A DNA stretch of 64,000 nucleotides, from NCBI GenBank assembly GCA_005798335.1, contig SYJV01000148.1, positions 1-64,000 of the forward strand, read 5' to 3'. Below, piece after piece: positions 1 to 8,054 of the stretch. Made by a program: the position numbers and the translations under genes. Position 1 is the first letter of the stretch; each line of letters begins with the position of its first letter. The notes under the pieces are model-generated. The model was not told the DNA's origin. It saw only the letters and a program-made list of their open reading frames with translations, and did not search any database. The DNA is from Planctomycetaceae bacterium (lineage in GTDB: Bacteria; Planctomycetota; Planctomycetia; Pirellulales; Pirellulaceae).

Positions 1-262
1 AAATGGTTCGCGGCGCCGGGGTCAGTTTGGGTTCGACCGGCAACGTTCAAGTCATCATTGCCATGGAAGATAAATCGCAACAACCCCATGCCTTGGTTCG
101 GGTCCAACTCGAACGCGACGACAAATCGATTTCTGTCGCCAAAGCTAGAGAACCAACTGCGACCTGGATGGTGCGCTCCGTGGGCGATTGAGCCATGTCC
201 GCGAACGGTGTTACGGATTGGTTCAACCGTACCAAGAATGCGCCTTGTAAAGAATAGCCGAG
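1..262. other. Edge region, no gene supported
   Basis: I see no gene I can support here. Short ORFs exist in several frames and one minus-strand frame stays open to the left edge, but none has a plausible start with a ribosome binding site or a family I recognise. Confidence 0.4.
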
Positions 263-335
263 AATAAGTGTCAGGTACTTTTTGTGCGGAGCATCCGAAG
301 GACGAGTTCTTCGCAGGAGATACCTGACACTTATT
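263..335. repeat. Inverted repeat hairpin, 15-bp arms
   Basis: AATAAGTGTCAGGTA (263-277) is perfectly complementary to TACCTGACACTTATT (321-335), with a 43-nt spacer. It lies just before folK. The pattern resembles REP/small palindromic elements; no transposase is attached. It could act as a transcription barrier between the edge region and the folK operon, but no T-tract follows the right arm. Confidence 0.7.
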
Positions 336-358
336 TCTTGAGCGCTACTAAGTGAAGG

Positions 359-1375
359 GTGTCAAGAATCGCACAACAGGATTGCTTGATCAGCTTCGGC
401 GCGAATCTCGGAAATCCAGCAGACACGATTCGTCAAGCTGCTAAACTTCTGCAACAACAGCTTCAACTCGACGATACAAATTTCCGTTTGAGTCGTTTAT
501 TTGGTACGCCGCCAGTAGGCGGCCCGGTCGGTCAACCACCGTTCGTCAATGCAGTCGCGGCTCTGCGGACGACAGCCAATCCATGGTCGGTTTGGCAGCA
601 CATCCGAGAAATCGAATTAACTCTAGGACGTCGGCGTAACCAGCGCTGGGAGGCCCGAGCAATCGATCTCGATATTCTCTTATTCGACCACGCACGCATC
701 TGGTCGCCGCAACTAAAAATTCCGCATCCACGCATGGCCATGAGGAGATTTATCCTAGTGCCCGCCTTGGATGTGGCTGAGAGATGGATTGACCCTGTTT
801 CGCAACTTTCGATTACCGATCTAGCCTCGCGTTTGCAAGCTCGGCCAGCCAGTGTTTTGGTGGTTGGCCAACGGTCCGCGGGAATTGAGCGACTAGCACT
901 CGATGCCGCTCGCAAAGCGATGGCAGAGTGGGTCGATCCGCTGATAAGTACGGAACAATCGGTACGGGGAGCACCGGAACCACTAGAGACTGATGCTCCG
1001 GTGATCGAAGTCTTTCAACTGAAACGCGGCGTGGACAGACAGCCAGGATTGTCGCATGGTCGATGGATTGGTTTCTTGCCCAGCGAAATGCTGAACGAGT
1101 CACGCTTGCTTTTGACGGAACAACGTCCCAAGCTGACAATGGTGATTGCACCTCCAATGGCTCAAGAGGGAGCTGCCTGGGAAGATCTCTATCGATCGAT
1201 GGCCGAAAGGATGGAGCTGAGCGACCCACCGCGCAGCGATGGCGCTTGTGCGAAATGGCCAATCGACGGGCCTCGGTACTTGTTGGCTGGCGATGATCTC
1301 CAGTGGGCCGAGCATGAGATCGTGTCGGCGCTGGAAGCGATGGATTGTCCGATCGAACCTATTGTGGAGGTGTAG
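359..1375 (+). CDS. folK: HPPK (2-amino-4-hydroxy-6-hydroxymethyldihydropteridine pyrophosphokinase) with C-terminal extension
   Basis: HPPK transfers pyrophosphate from ATP to 6-hydroxymethyl-dihydropterin in cytoplasmic folate synthesis. Residues ~8-165 carry the family signature: an N-terminal SFGANLGNP strand, GTPPVGGPVGQPPFVNAV, then RWEARAIDLDILLFD with the metal-binding DxD, and IPHPRMAMRRFILVPALDVA. Bacterial HPPK is usually ~160 aa; this protein is 338 aa. The extra ~170 residues, ending in PRYLLAGDDLQWAEHEIVSAL, belong to no domain I can name with confidence; a degenerate nucleoside-kinase-like domain is one guess. The start is GTG. The stop is followed almost directly by panC, so folate and pantothenate genes are probably co-transcribed. 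Confidence 0.9.
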   Translation: MSRIAQQDCLISFGANLGNPADTIRQAAKLLQQQLQLDDTNFRLSRLFGTPPVGGPVGQPPFVNAVAALRTTANPWSVWQHIREIELTLGRRRNQRWEARAIDLDILLFDHARIWSPQLKIPHPRMAMRRFILVPALDVAERWIDPVSQLSITDLASRLQARPASVLVVGQRSAGIERLALDAARKAMAEWVDPLISTEQSVRGAPEPLETDAPVIEVFQLKRGVDRQPGLSHGRWIGFLPSEMLNESRLLLTEQRPKLTMVIAPPMAQEGAAWEDLYRSMAERMELSDPPRSDGACAKWPIDGPRYLLAGDDLQWAEHEIVSALEAMDCPIEPIVEV

Positions 1376-1376
1376 T

Positions 1377-2246
1377 TTGAAAGTTGTTGAGAGCCCGTTG
1401 GAAGCTTACGCTCACATTGATCAATGGCGCCGCCAAGGTCTGCGCATTGGACTTGTTCTTACGATGGGTGCATTGCATGAAGGGCATGTTAGCCTAGTGC
1501 GACGCTCGAAAGACGAAAACGATATCACGGTGGCCAGCGTCTTTGTCAATCCGACGCAATTTGGCCCGCACGAGGACTTCTCACGATATCCTCGCATGCT
1601 TAGCGAGGATACGCTCAAGCTGCGCAATGCCCACGCGGATATGGTGTTCATGCCCAGCGCGGAGCAAATGTATCCCTCGGGATTTTCCACGTTTGTCGAA
1701 CCTCCGTCTGTCGCGAAGGGACTCGAAGGCGCCTGCCGTCCCGACCACTATCGAGGCGTGGTGACGGTAGTGTTGAAATTACTCTCGATCCTGCCCAGCC
1801 GCATCGCCTATTTCGGCCAAAAGGACTATCAACAATATTTAGTGATTCGCAATATGGCCGAAGATCTCAATTTGCACGTGCGAGTTCAGTGTTGTGAAAC
1901 CGTGCGCGAATCCGACGGACTAGCGATGAGCAGTCGCAATCGATATCTGAAACCTGCCCAGCGGCATCAGGCGCTCGGTTTGTGGCGTGCACTCGTCACG
2001 GCCAAGGAGATGTTGGCACACGGTGATATCGATGTATCTCGGCTTGAATCCGCTATGAGAAATCAGTTGTACAAAGACGGTGTGGATCGTATCGACTACG
2101 CGCGAGTAGTCGATCGAGAATCACTAGAGCCCATGATCAACGTCGACCGGCCATCGGTCGCGCTGATCGCTGCCTACGTTGGCTCGACTCGCCTGATCGA
2201 TAACATTTTTCTGCAAGCAGACGTCGCGGCTGTTAAAACGTCGTAG
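1377..2246 (+). CDS. panC: Pantothenate synthetase
   Basis: Condenses pantoate with beta-alanine using ATP, the last step of pantothenate (CoA precursor) synthesis. The family motifs are present: LVLTMGALHEGHVSLV (HIGH-type nucleotide-binding motif), FVNPTQFGPHEDFSRYPR, YFGQKDYQQ and AMSSRNRYL. I chose the TTG at 1377 instead of the 1239 start of the ORF track. It gives 289 aa, the usual family length, begins MKVVESPLEAY, and has GGAGG at 1367-1371 five bases upstream. The 1239 start would overlap folK by more than 130 bases. Tight spacing (1 nt) after folK suggests translational coupling. Confidence 0.95.
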   Translation: MKVVESPLEAYAHIDQWRRQGLRIGLVLTMGALHEGHVSLVRRSKDENDITVASVFVNPTQFGPHEDFSRYPRMLSEDTLKLRNAHADMVFMPSAEQMYPSGFSTFVEPPSVAKGLEGACRPDHYRGVVTVVLKLLSILPSRIAYFGQKDYQQYLVIRNMAEDLNLHVRVQCCETVRESDGLAMSSRNRYLKPAQRHQALGLWRALVTAKEMLAHGDIDVSRLESAMRNQLYKDGVDRIDYARVVDRESLEPMINVDRPSVALIAAYVGSTRLIDNIFLQADVAAVKTS

Positions 2247-2285
2247 CTGAAACCAGTTTTTTCTAGACCGATTGAGAGCAGGGCT

Positions 2286-3959
2286 ATGCTTACTGCTACC
2301 GACGTTCCTTGGGTCCACGGTTTAACCATTGGCCAGGTTTTAGCAGAGACGGCTCGAAAATTCCCGGATGAGGACGCGTGTGTTTTTCCGAAACTCGCAT
2401 ATCGCTTGTCCTGGAGCCAACTTGATTCACAAGTCAGCGTGGTGGCCCGAGGACTGTTGGCGATGGGCGTACGGCCAGGAGAGCACGTAGCGATTTGGGC
2501 GACCAACGTGCCCGAGTGGGTGCTACTGCAATTCGCCACCGCCAAGATCGGCGCGGTGCTGGTGACAATCAATCCCGCTTATCGGGCTTACGAATTGCGT
2601 TTTGTGTTGAGCCAATGCGATGCAGTGGCCTTGTTCCTGGTCGATCGATTCAAGTCGTCTGATTATTTTTCCATGCTCGGCGAAGTTTGTCCTGAGTTGG
2701 CCGAGTGTACTCCAGGCAACTTGCGATCCGAGGCATTTCCCCGTTTGCGACATGTGGTAGCAATTCAAGGTCAGGCGCCAGCAGGTGCGCTCAGTTGGTC
2801 GCAAATGCTGGAAGCTGGAACAGCCATGTCCTGTGAGCGAATTACAACCATTGAACGAACGCTCATGCCGCTAGACCCAATCAATATTCAGTACACTTCC
2901 GGCACGACCGGCTTTCCCAAAGCAGCGATGCTCAGCCATCAAAACCTGTTGCTGAACGCTTACTATGTCGGTGCTTGCCAGTTGCTCAGCCAACGGGATC
3001 GCGTTTGTATTCCCGTCCCGTTCTATCATTGCTTTGGCTGTGTACTGGGAACATTGTGTTGCGCGGTTTACGGTGCAACTATGATTATTCCCGGTGAGTA
3101 CTTTAATGCCGCAGATACTTTGGCGGCAATCGAAAGTGAACGCGCCACCGCAGTGTACGGAGTTCCTACGATGTTCATCGCGGAACTAGAAGATCCAACT
3201 TTTTCGAATCGCGACTTGCGGTCTTTGCGCACTGGAATCATGGCCGGTTCCCCTTGCCCCATCGAGATCATGCGGCAAGTCATCGAGCGCATGGGTGCGC
3301 ACCAAATAACGATCGCGTATGGACAAACGGAAGCCTCGCCGGTTGTGACTCAGACTCGCATCGAAGATTCACTGGAACTGCGAGTCGAAACTGTTGGTAG
3401 TCCGATTCCCGGTGTCGAAGCCAAAATCGTTGATCCGCTGACCCGAGAGACTCTGGAGGATAACCAACAAGGTGAATTCTGTTCGCGCGGCCATGTCGTT
3501 ATGTTGGGTTACTACAAAAGTCCAGAGGCGACTGCCGAGGCTATCGATGCGGACGGCTGGTTGCACAGCGGTGACTTGGCAGTCCGTTTGCCCAGCGGCC
3601 ACTTCAAGATCACTGGACGGCTCAAAGACATGGTTATTCGTGGTGGCGAGAACATTTTTCCTCGCGAGATTGAAGAGTTTCTGTACACGCATCCCGCAGT
3701 CCAACAATCGGCGGTTGTGGGCATCCCAGACGCAAAATACGGCGAGGAGCTATGCGCGTGGATTCAACTGAAATCCGGTGCTTCGACAACCGCAGAAGAA
3801 CTGCGCGAATTCTGTCGAGAAAATCTGGCCCACTTCAAAGTTCCTCGGTACGTACGGTTGGTCGACGAGTTTCCTCAAACCGTCACCGGGAAAATCCAAA
3901 AGTTCCGCATCCGAGAAATCATGCGACAAGAATTGGGGAACTCGGATCAGCATCGCTAG
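2286..3959 (+). CDS. AMP-binding acyl-CoA synthetase (FadD/medium-long-chain type)
   Basis: ANL-superfamily enzyme that adenylates a carboxylic acid and transfers it to CoA. Visible motifs in order: the P-loop YTSGTTGFPKAAMLSH (A3, ~residue 200), AYGQTEASPVVTQ (A5), GWLHSGDLAV (A7), GRLKDMVIRGGENIFPREIE (A8 hinge) and the C-terminal PQTVTGKIQKFRIRE with the catalytic Lys (A10). The 557-aa length is typical. No signal peptide is seen, so it is cytoplasmic. The acyl substrate cannot be read from sequence; a fatty acid is most likely. It follows panC by 39 nt on the same strand and could share its transcript, although the only functional link is CoA. Confidence 0.9.
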   Translation: MLTATDVPWVHGLTIGQVLAETARKFPDEDACVFPKLAYRLSWSQLDSQVSVVARGLLAMGVRPGEHVAIWATNVPEWVLLQFATAKIGAVLVTINPAYRAYELRFVLSQCDAVALFLVDRFKSSDYFSMLGEVCPELAECTPGNLRSEAFPRLRHVVAIQGQAPAGALSWSQMLEAGTAMSCERITTIERTLMPLDPINIQYTSGTTGFPKAAMLSHQNLLLNAYYVGACQLLSQRDRVCIPVPFYHCFGCVLGTLCCAVYGATMIIPGEYFNAADTLAAIESERATAVYGVPTMFIAELEDPTFSNRDLRSLRTGIMAGSPCPIEIMRQVIERMGAHQITIAYGQTEASPVVTQTRIEDSLELRVETVGSPIPGVEAKIVDPLTRETLEDNQQGEFCSRGHVVMLGYYKSPEATAEAIDADGWLHSGDLAVRLPSGHFKITGRLKDMVIRGGENIFPREIEEFLYTHPAVQQSAVVGIPDAKYGEELCAWIQLKSGASTTAEELREFCRENLAHFKVPRYVRLVDEFPQTVTGKIQKFRIREIMRQELGNSDQHR

Positions 3960-4088
3960 CCGGTCAGCGCGCGAATCCCACCGGCTTGCCCGGTGGATCG
4001 TTAGGCTTCAAGCTACCCCGACATCGCACGTCCCAATGATAGACCGGTCACTCTTGGTCGCAGGCGCGGCTATCAAGCAAAACAAAGA

Positions 4089-4124
4089 ACGCGTTGCAAC
4101 ATCGTCATCGATCTTGCAACGCGT
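4089..4124 (-). terminator. Candidate bidirectional terminator between convergent genes
   Basis: ACGCGTTGCAA (4089-4099) pairs with TTGCAACGCGT (4114-4124), an 11-bp perfect stem with a 14-nt loop. On the minus strand it is followed by a T-rich run (TTCTTTGTTTTG), placing it correctly to stop transcription of the small secreted gene at 4205-4534. On the + strand it sits ~130 nt after the acyl-CoA synthetase. A weaker GC hairpin (CCACCGG/CCGGTGG, 3978-3996) lies between. Confidence 0.5.
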
Positions 4125-4204
4125 CATTTGTGTACGTGTCCATTTAGTGACACTCAAGGAAGTGCGCGGTGGTGAACCGTGGCCGGGTTTTTCCACCTAC
4201 CATG

Positions 4205-4534
4205 CTAGAACACGTCAAGAATGAAATGGTGGCCGGAGTGGTAGCGTCGATTGCTGGGATATTCGTTATGCCACTGCCGGTTATAAACCGGAATCTGCAT
4301 TTCTGCGGGATAACGATGGTAAAGGCTGTCGCTGCTGCGATAGTACTCGTTGCCCTTGAAGTTCTGTGGGTAGAAAACGTATGGGTAGTGATAGAATCGC
4401 TGAACATCGCGATTGCTGCTCGCTCCACCCCAAACGCGTCCGTAGGCTCGTGGGTCTGCCGCGTCGGACGAATTGATGCATGATCCAAGCAAGCTGGCGA
4501 TGGCCAAAAGGCTGAGAATTGTCTTGCGCAACAT
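4205..4534 (-). CDS. Small secreted Tyr/His-rich protein, conserved planctomycete type
   Basis: 109 aa. The N-terminus MLRKTILSLLAIASLLGSCINSSDAA is a signal peptide; LLGSC could also serve as a lipobox, giving a lipoprotein. The mature part is rich in Tyr, His and Arg (YHYPYVFYPQNF, YYRSSDSLYHRYP, ending RRYHSGHHFILDV). From memory, proteins with this ending recur in planctomycete genomes as short exported proteins of unknown function, sometimes labelled calmodulin-binding without clear support. It is followed by a candidate terminator and is transcribed alone. No biochemical role can be deduced. Confidence 0.75.
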   Translation of the reverse strand: MLRKTILSLLAIASLLGSCINSSDAADPRAYGRVWGGASSNRDVQRFYHYPYVFYPQNFKGNEYYRSSDSLYHRYPAEMQIPVYNRQWHNEYPSNRRYHSGHHFILDVF

Positions 4535-4889
4535 GATCTTGAACTATTCCCCTGGGAAATTTCTTCGAATTACCGGCTGCGGATAGCCGATACTCAGTTT
4601 TTTCGGTGAAGTCCAACCCGAGCGAGCCCTGTTAGGCTGCTTGCGCTCGCCGTGTTACTCTAAAAATCGGCCATCGCAAACGTGGAGTTGAAGGAATATT
4701 CCACACAAACCGCAAGACCATCTGTGGCCGGGTAGATCGGTACAGTGGGTAGACTTTGCCGACCAACATAAAAAGACACTGAATTGAAACAGCCGAGTGC
4801 GCAGATATTAAGCGGCCTTCCATTTTCATTCGGAGGCTGCGTCATGGGATTCGTCGCTTTTCGCTTATTAGAGAATCCATGTGAGTACA
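4535..4889. other. Intergenic stretch, nothing recognised
   Basis: Holds the likely promoter of the small secreted gene on the minus strand. From ~4784 the frame that becomes the maturase fragment is open, but similarity only becomes recognisable near 4890. I see no gene, RNA or strong repeat. Confidence 0.35.
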
Positions 4890-5242
4890 GGGTCCGCGAA
4901 CTGACCGGTCGATGTCAAGGTATCTCGATGGACCACCGCCTCAGTCAGCTACGGAGCTATGTGCGTGGATCGATGGGGTACTTTGGTTTGGCTTCTCAAT
5001 TGGAACTGTTTGACCGGCTTGATCAGTGGCTTCGTCGGCGCATTCGCATGTGCTATTGGAAACAATGGCGCAGACTGAAACGCCGCCGCGAGATGCTCAT
5101 TCAGTTGGGCGTACCACGACGTCAAGCCATTCGCCATGCGCGTAGTCGCAAAGGCCCTTGGCATATGGCCAAGACCATCACCAAAAAATGCATTACTCGG
5201 AACTGCGGAGGAGCGTTTTCTTTTCGTACTGTGCGGGGATAG
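4890..5242 (+). pseudogene. Group II intron reverse transcriptase/maturase, C-terminal fragment
   Basis: The translation RVRELTGRCQGISMDHRLSQLRSYVRGSMGYFGLASQ followed by LDQWLRRRIRMCYWKQWRR and LGVPRRQAIRHARSRKGPWHMAKT matches, from family knowledge, the maturase (GIIM/X) region at the C-terminus of group II intron RTs. The RT palm with YxDD is absent. The match ends near 5175, after which the frame runs on as unrelated sequence to a stop at 5242. So this is a remnant of ~95 codons. It lies antisense to and directly against a truncated methyltransferase fragment, consistent with an old retroelement insertion followed by deletion. No intron domain V hairpin was recognised beside it. Confidence 0.75.
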
Positions 5243-5272
5243 AAATGACTGGGTCAAACACCTGTGCATCGT

Positions 5273-5449
5273 GCCGCAACCGAGGTCCAGCAATCGCATA
5301 CCTGGTCGCAGGTCGAGTTCCTCACACAACCACTCGGTAAGCCACAGGGCGTTGGAGGCACTGCCCATGCTCGCCGCCACCCAGTCCGGATGATAACGCG
5401 AACTTCGGAGAAATCGGTCGGACGCTAATTGTTCACGGGCATCCATCAT
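5273..5449 (-). pseudogene. SAM-dependent methyltransferase, N-terminal fragment
   Basis: The first ~59 residues, starting MMDAREQLASDRFLRSSRY and continuing to LRPGMRLLDLGCG, read as the start of a class I SAM-dependent methyltransferase; LDLGCG is the SAM-binding motif I. After GCGT the frame continues as basic, low-quality sequence antisense to the maturase fragment, without motifs II-IV. The gene is therefore cut just after motif I. A start with GGATTGTC upstream on the minus strand is plausible but the product would be non-functional. Confidence 0.65.
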
Positions 5450-5583
5450 GACAATCCTTTTATCGAAACGAATCGTATTGCAAACTACCCGGTTGTATTC
5501 AACTGATAGTTTGCTCGTGTTGAACTGAGTTGCCGGCGCGTCGTTAGGTGCTCATAGGGTCTCGAGTGGAACAACATGCAACC

Positions 5584-7698
5584 TCAACGATTTCCCGATC
5601 CCGTCAAATTGTCCAGGTATCGTACGAACCATTCGACGTTGCGTTTCATGCAATCGAGCATCAACCTAGGTTCCTCAATTCCGTGAGGAGTTCGTGGGTA
5701 GATGACCATCTTGGTCGTGCACCCTTGTCGTTTGAGAGCATTGTAAAGCTCTTGTCCTTGTGGCAAGGGGACTCGCAAATCGCGCTCGCCATGTTGGATC
5801 AATGTAGGCGTCGTGACTCCTTTGACGTGAAACACTGCGGAATGCGCGCGGTAGGCTTCCCACCCGTCCCAAAACTCACCCGCGAAGTAGTCGGGCAAGA
5901 AACTCGGGATGTCAGCAGTTCCAGTAAAGCTGACTAAGTTCGTAACTCCTGCGCCGACACTGGCCGCTCGAAAACGCTTCGTTTGCGTGATCGTCCAGCT
6001 CGTCATGAACCCGCCATAGCTCCATCCCATAACACCTAATCGATTGGGGTCGGCTATTCCCTGAGCGATCACGTGATCCACTCCGCGCATGATATCGCGA
6101 TAGTCGCCACCGCCCCAGTCGCCATAATTTGCGTAGCGAAACTTCCTGCCATAGCCACTGCTTCCTCTCGGGTTAGGGCGAAGCACCGCGTAACCGTGGG
6201 CAGCAAAGGTCGCGATGGGATATGGATTCGCTGTTCCATCAAAGCTGCGCGAAAACACTCCCATCGGTCCTCCGTGAATGACCAGCAGCAATGGATAACG
6301 AGTGCCAGGACTGTGATTGACCGGCAAGGTTAATAATCCTTCGATTTCGAATCCTTCGGTCGATTTCCAAGTAATGACCTCGGTGTGTCCCAACTTTTCC
6401 AGCGGCAATTTCTCGGGTTGAATATGGCTGACTCGAACCGGTTGGAAGCCATCGATCTGGCTGCAGTAAGCCTCCGGCGGCTGAGCGAAATTCTCCCAAC
6501 CAAATCCGATGTGGGTGCGTCGCGAGTTCAGGAACACGCCGCTGATCGACATACCGTCTTCGCGGCTGAGCGTTTCAACCGCACCAAGACGCGTCATCGC
6601 CTGCAATCGCAAACTTGTTCCTTGCATCTCGGTAAAGTAGATCTTGGTACCGTCTGCTGACCAACCCACGATTTCCGAATACCGGCCGAATCCGTCGCTA
6701 GTCTCGGGCAACAAGTGGACGCTTCCGCCCGACGTGGCGATTATGGCAAGCCGCCGCGCGCCAGCCCAAGTTGCAGGAACGTCGCTAAGCGTAAATACGA
6801 TCGATGATCCATCTGGAGAATAGAAGGGCGTACCTTCGGCAGCGGGCGTGTTCGCGAGATCGGTAATCGCACTGCTGGCACAATCGACGATCGACAGATG
6901 ACTACTGGCCCAGTCGTCGGGTTGTGGCGACTGGCAATGAGCGAAAACGATCTTGCCGCTGTCCGGCGACCAATCCAACGCAGCTCGACCCGCGCGTGCC
7001 GCGTCGCTGGCGATGCTTCGATCTTTGGGGCTAATCGCTAACAAATCGCGTTGAAGCGATGGCGACTCATCGACGCTCACCACATACAGCCGACTGTGTT
7101 TTACGTTCTCGTCAACGACGATTGCGTCGTTCTTGGTTCGCACTCGCTCTTGTTCGTCCGGTGTCTCACTATCGAGGGCAGTTAACGCAATTGAGCGACT
7201 GTTGGGAGACCATTTGAATCCACTCACATCGCCTTTCATTGCAGTTAATCGAATCGCTTCGCCGCCGTCGACTCGCATCAACCACAAGTTCTTCTTCGAA
7301 GCGACTCCTTCTTCGTCATCCCGATTGGAAACAAAGCACAACCATTTTCCATCCGGTGACCACTGAGGATCATCAGACGATTTTTGTCCGCGTGTAAGTT
7401 GCCGTTGGTCGGAGCCATCGGCGTTGGCGACAAATATTTGTGTGCGGAATTCGCTTTGGTCGCCATCCATGATGGCTTCGCGCACTGCGAACGCGACGCG
7501 ACGGCCATCGGGCGATACTTGCACGCTGCCAATGCGCTTGATCGTCATCATGGTTTCAGGCGACCATTGCCGCGGTTGGTCGGACTGTCCATATACAGTA
7601 CTCGCTGTCGACATTGTCACCAGGACTCCTGTTAGAGCAAAGGTGGCAAAAGCACACCGGCGATTGAAAACCTTGGTCGGATAGTGGACTGAATACAT
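5584..7698 (-). CDS. Secreted S9 family peptidase (acylaminoacyl/dipeptidyl peptidase type)
   Basis: Prolyl-oligopeptidase-family serine peptidase with an N-terminal TolB/WD40-like beta-propeller and a C-terminal alpha/beta hydrolase domain. Propeller repeats show as VQVSPDGRRVAFAV, DDPQWSPDGKWLCFVS and SGFKWSPNSRSIAL. The catalytic triad is visible: Ser in GWSYGGFMTSW (~residue 560), Asp in HGERDLRVPLPQ (~635) and His in RTPHGIEEPR (~670). HGGPMGVFSRSF supplies the oxyanion-hole segment. I prefer the ATG at 7698 (704 aa) over the GTG at 7734: AAGG lies at a good distance upstream and the protein then begins with a signal peptide ending near TASTVYGQ. It is likely periplasmic and degrades peptides. 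It is transcribed alone. Confidence 0.9.
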   Translation of the reverse strand: MYSVHYPTKVFNRRCAFATFALTGVLVTMSTASTVYGQSDQPRQWSPETMMTIKRIGSVQVSPDGRRVAFAVREAIMDGDQSEFRTQIFVANADGSDQRQLTRGQKSSDDPQWSPDGKWLCFVSNRDDEEGVASKKNLWLMRVDGGEAIRLTAMKGDVSGFKWSPNSRSIALTALDSETPDEQERVRTKNDAIVVDENVKHSRLYVVSVDESPSLQRDLLAISPKDRSIASDAARAGRAALDWSPDSGKIVFAHCQSPQPDDWASSHLSIVDCASSAITDLANTPAAEGTPFYSPDGSSIVFTLSDVPATWAGARRLAIIATSGGSVHLLPETSDGFGRYSEIVGWSADGTKIYFTEMQGTSLRLQAMTRLGAVETLSREDGMSISGVFLNSRRTHIGFGWENFAQPPEAYCSQIDGFQPVRVSHIQPEKLPLEKLGHTEVITWKSTEGFEIEGLLTLPVNHSPGTRYPLLLVIHGGPMGVFSRSFDGTANPYPIATFAAHGYAVLRPNPRGSSGYGRKFRYANYGDWGGGDYRDIMRGVDHVIAQGIADPNRLGVMGWSYGGFMTSWTITQTKRFRAASVGAGVTNLVSFTGTADIPSFLPDYFAGEFWDGWEAYRAHSAVFHVKGVTTPTLIQHGERDLRVPLPQGQELYNALKRQGCTTKMVIYPRTPHGIEEPRLMLDCMKRNVEWFVRYLDNLTGSGNR

Positions 7699-7734
7699 AT
7701 CTATTCGCCTTTCGCGAAACCGCAAACTTCTCAC

Positions 7735-8054
7735 TCTTTCGCTAGCACTGCGATCCCAACGCTAGCACGAACATCGATTGGTAATGTATCAAATCTCAGC
7801 GCTCGCAGATTGGTAAGGTGCGCCGAAAATTGGGAAAGCACCGAAGGCAACGAATGTTCGCCCCCACTTAGTGCCGACAATCCATTCAGCGGAGACTAGT
7901 TGAATGTTTTCTGCGTCGAAGTTATCTGCCTGGGCAGGTTGACAGAAGGTGGCAGCAACTGAACTCAGCGTCTATCCGGAGCAAGCCTGCTTGCTAGCGT
8001 TCTGAGAATCCTATTCACGATTGCTAGCTCGGAAACCCTACACGGAGGTAGGAA
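7735..8054. other. Divergent intergenic region
   Basis: About 320 bp between the S9 peptidase (-) and the giant coiled-coil gene (+), so it should hold two promoters. I could not identify -35/-10 pairs with confidence. The only clear element is GGAGG at 8044-8048 ahead of the GTG at 8055. Confidence 0.4.

Noticed and set aside
1-267. Minus-strand frame open to the left edge, reading roughly GDRNRFVVAFELDPNQGM
   Set aside because: No start codon with an RBS, no known family, and it runs through the inverted repeat; could be chance.
4784-5242. DGR reverse transcriptase candidate
   Set aside because: The fragment matches group II intron maturase ends (RVRELTGR...GYFGLA), not the DGR RT C-terminus.
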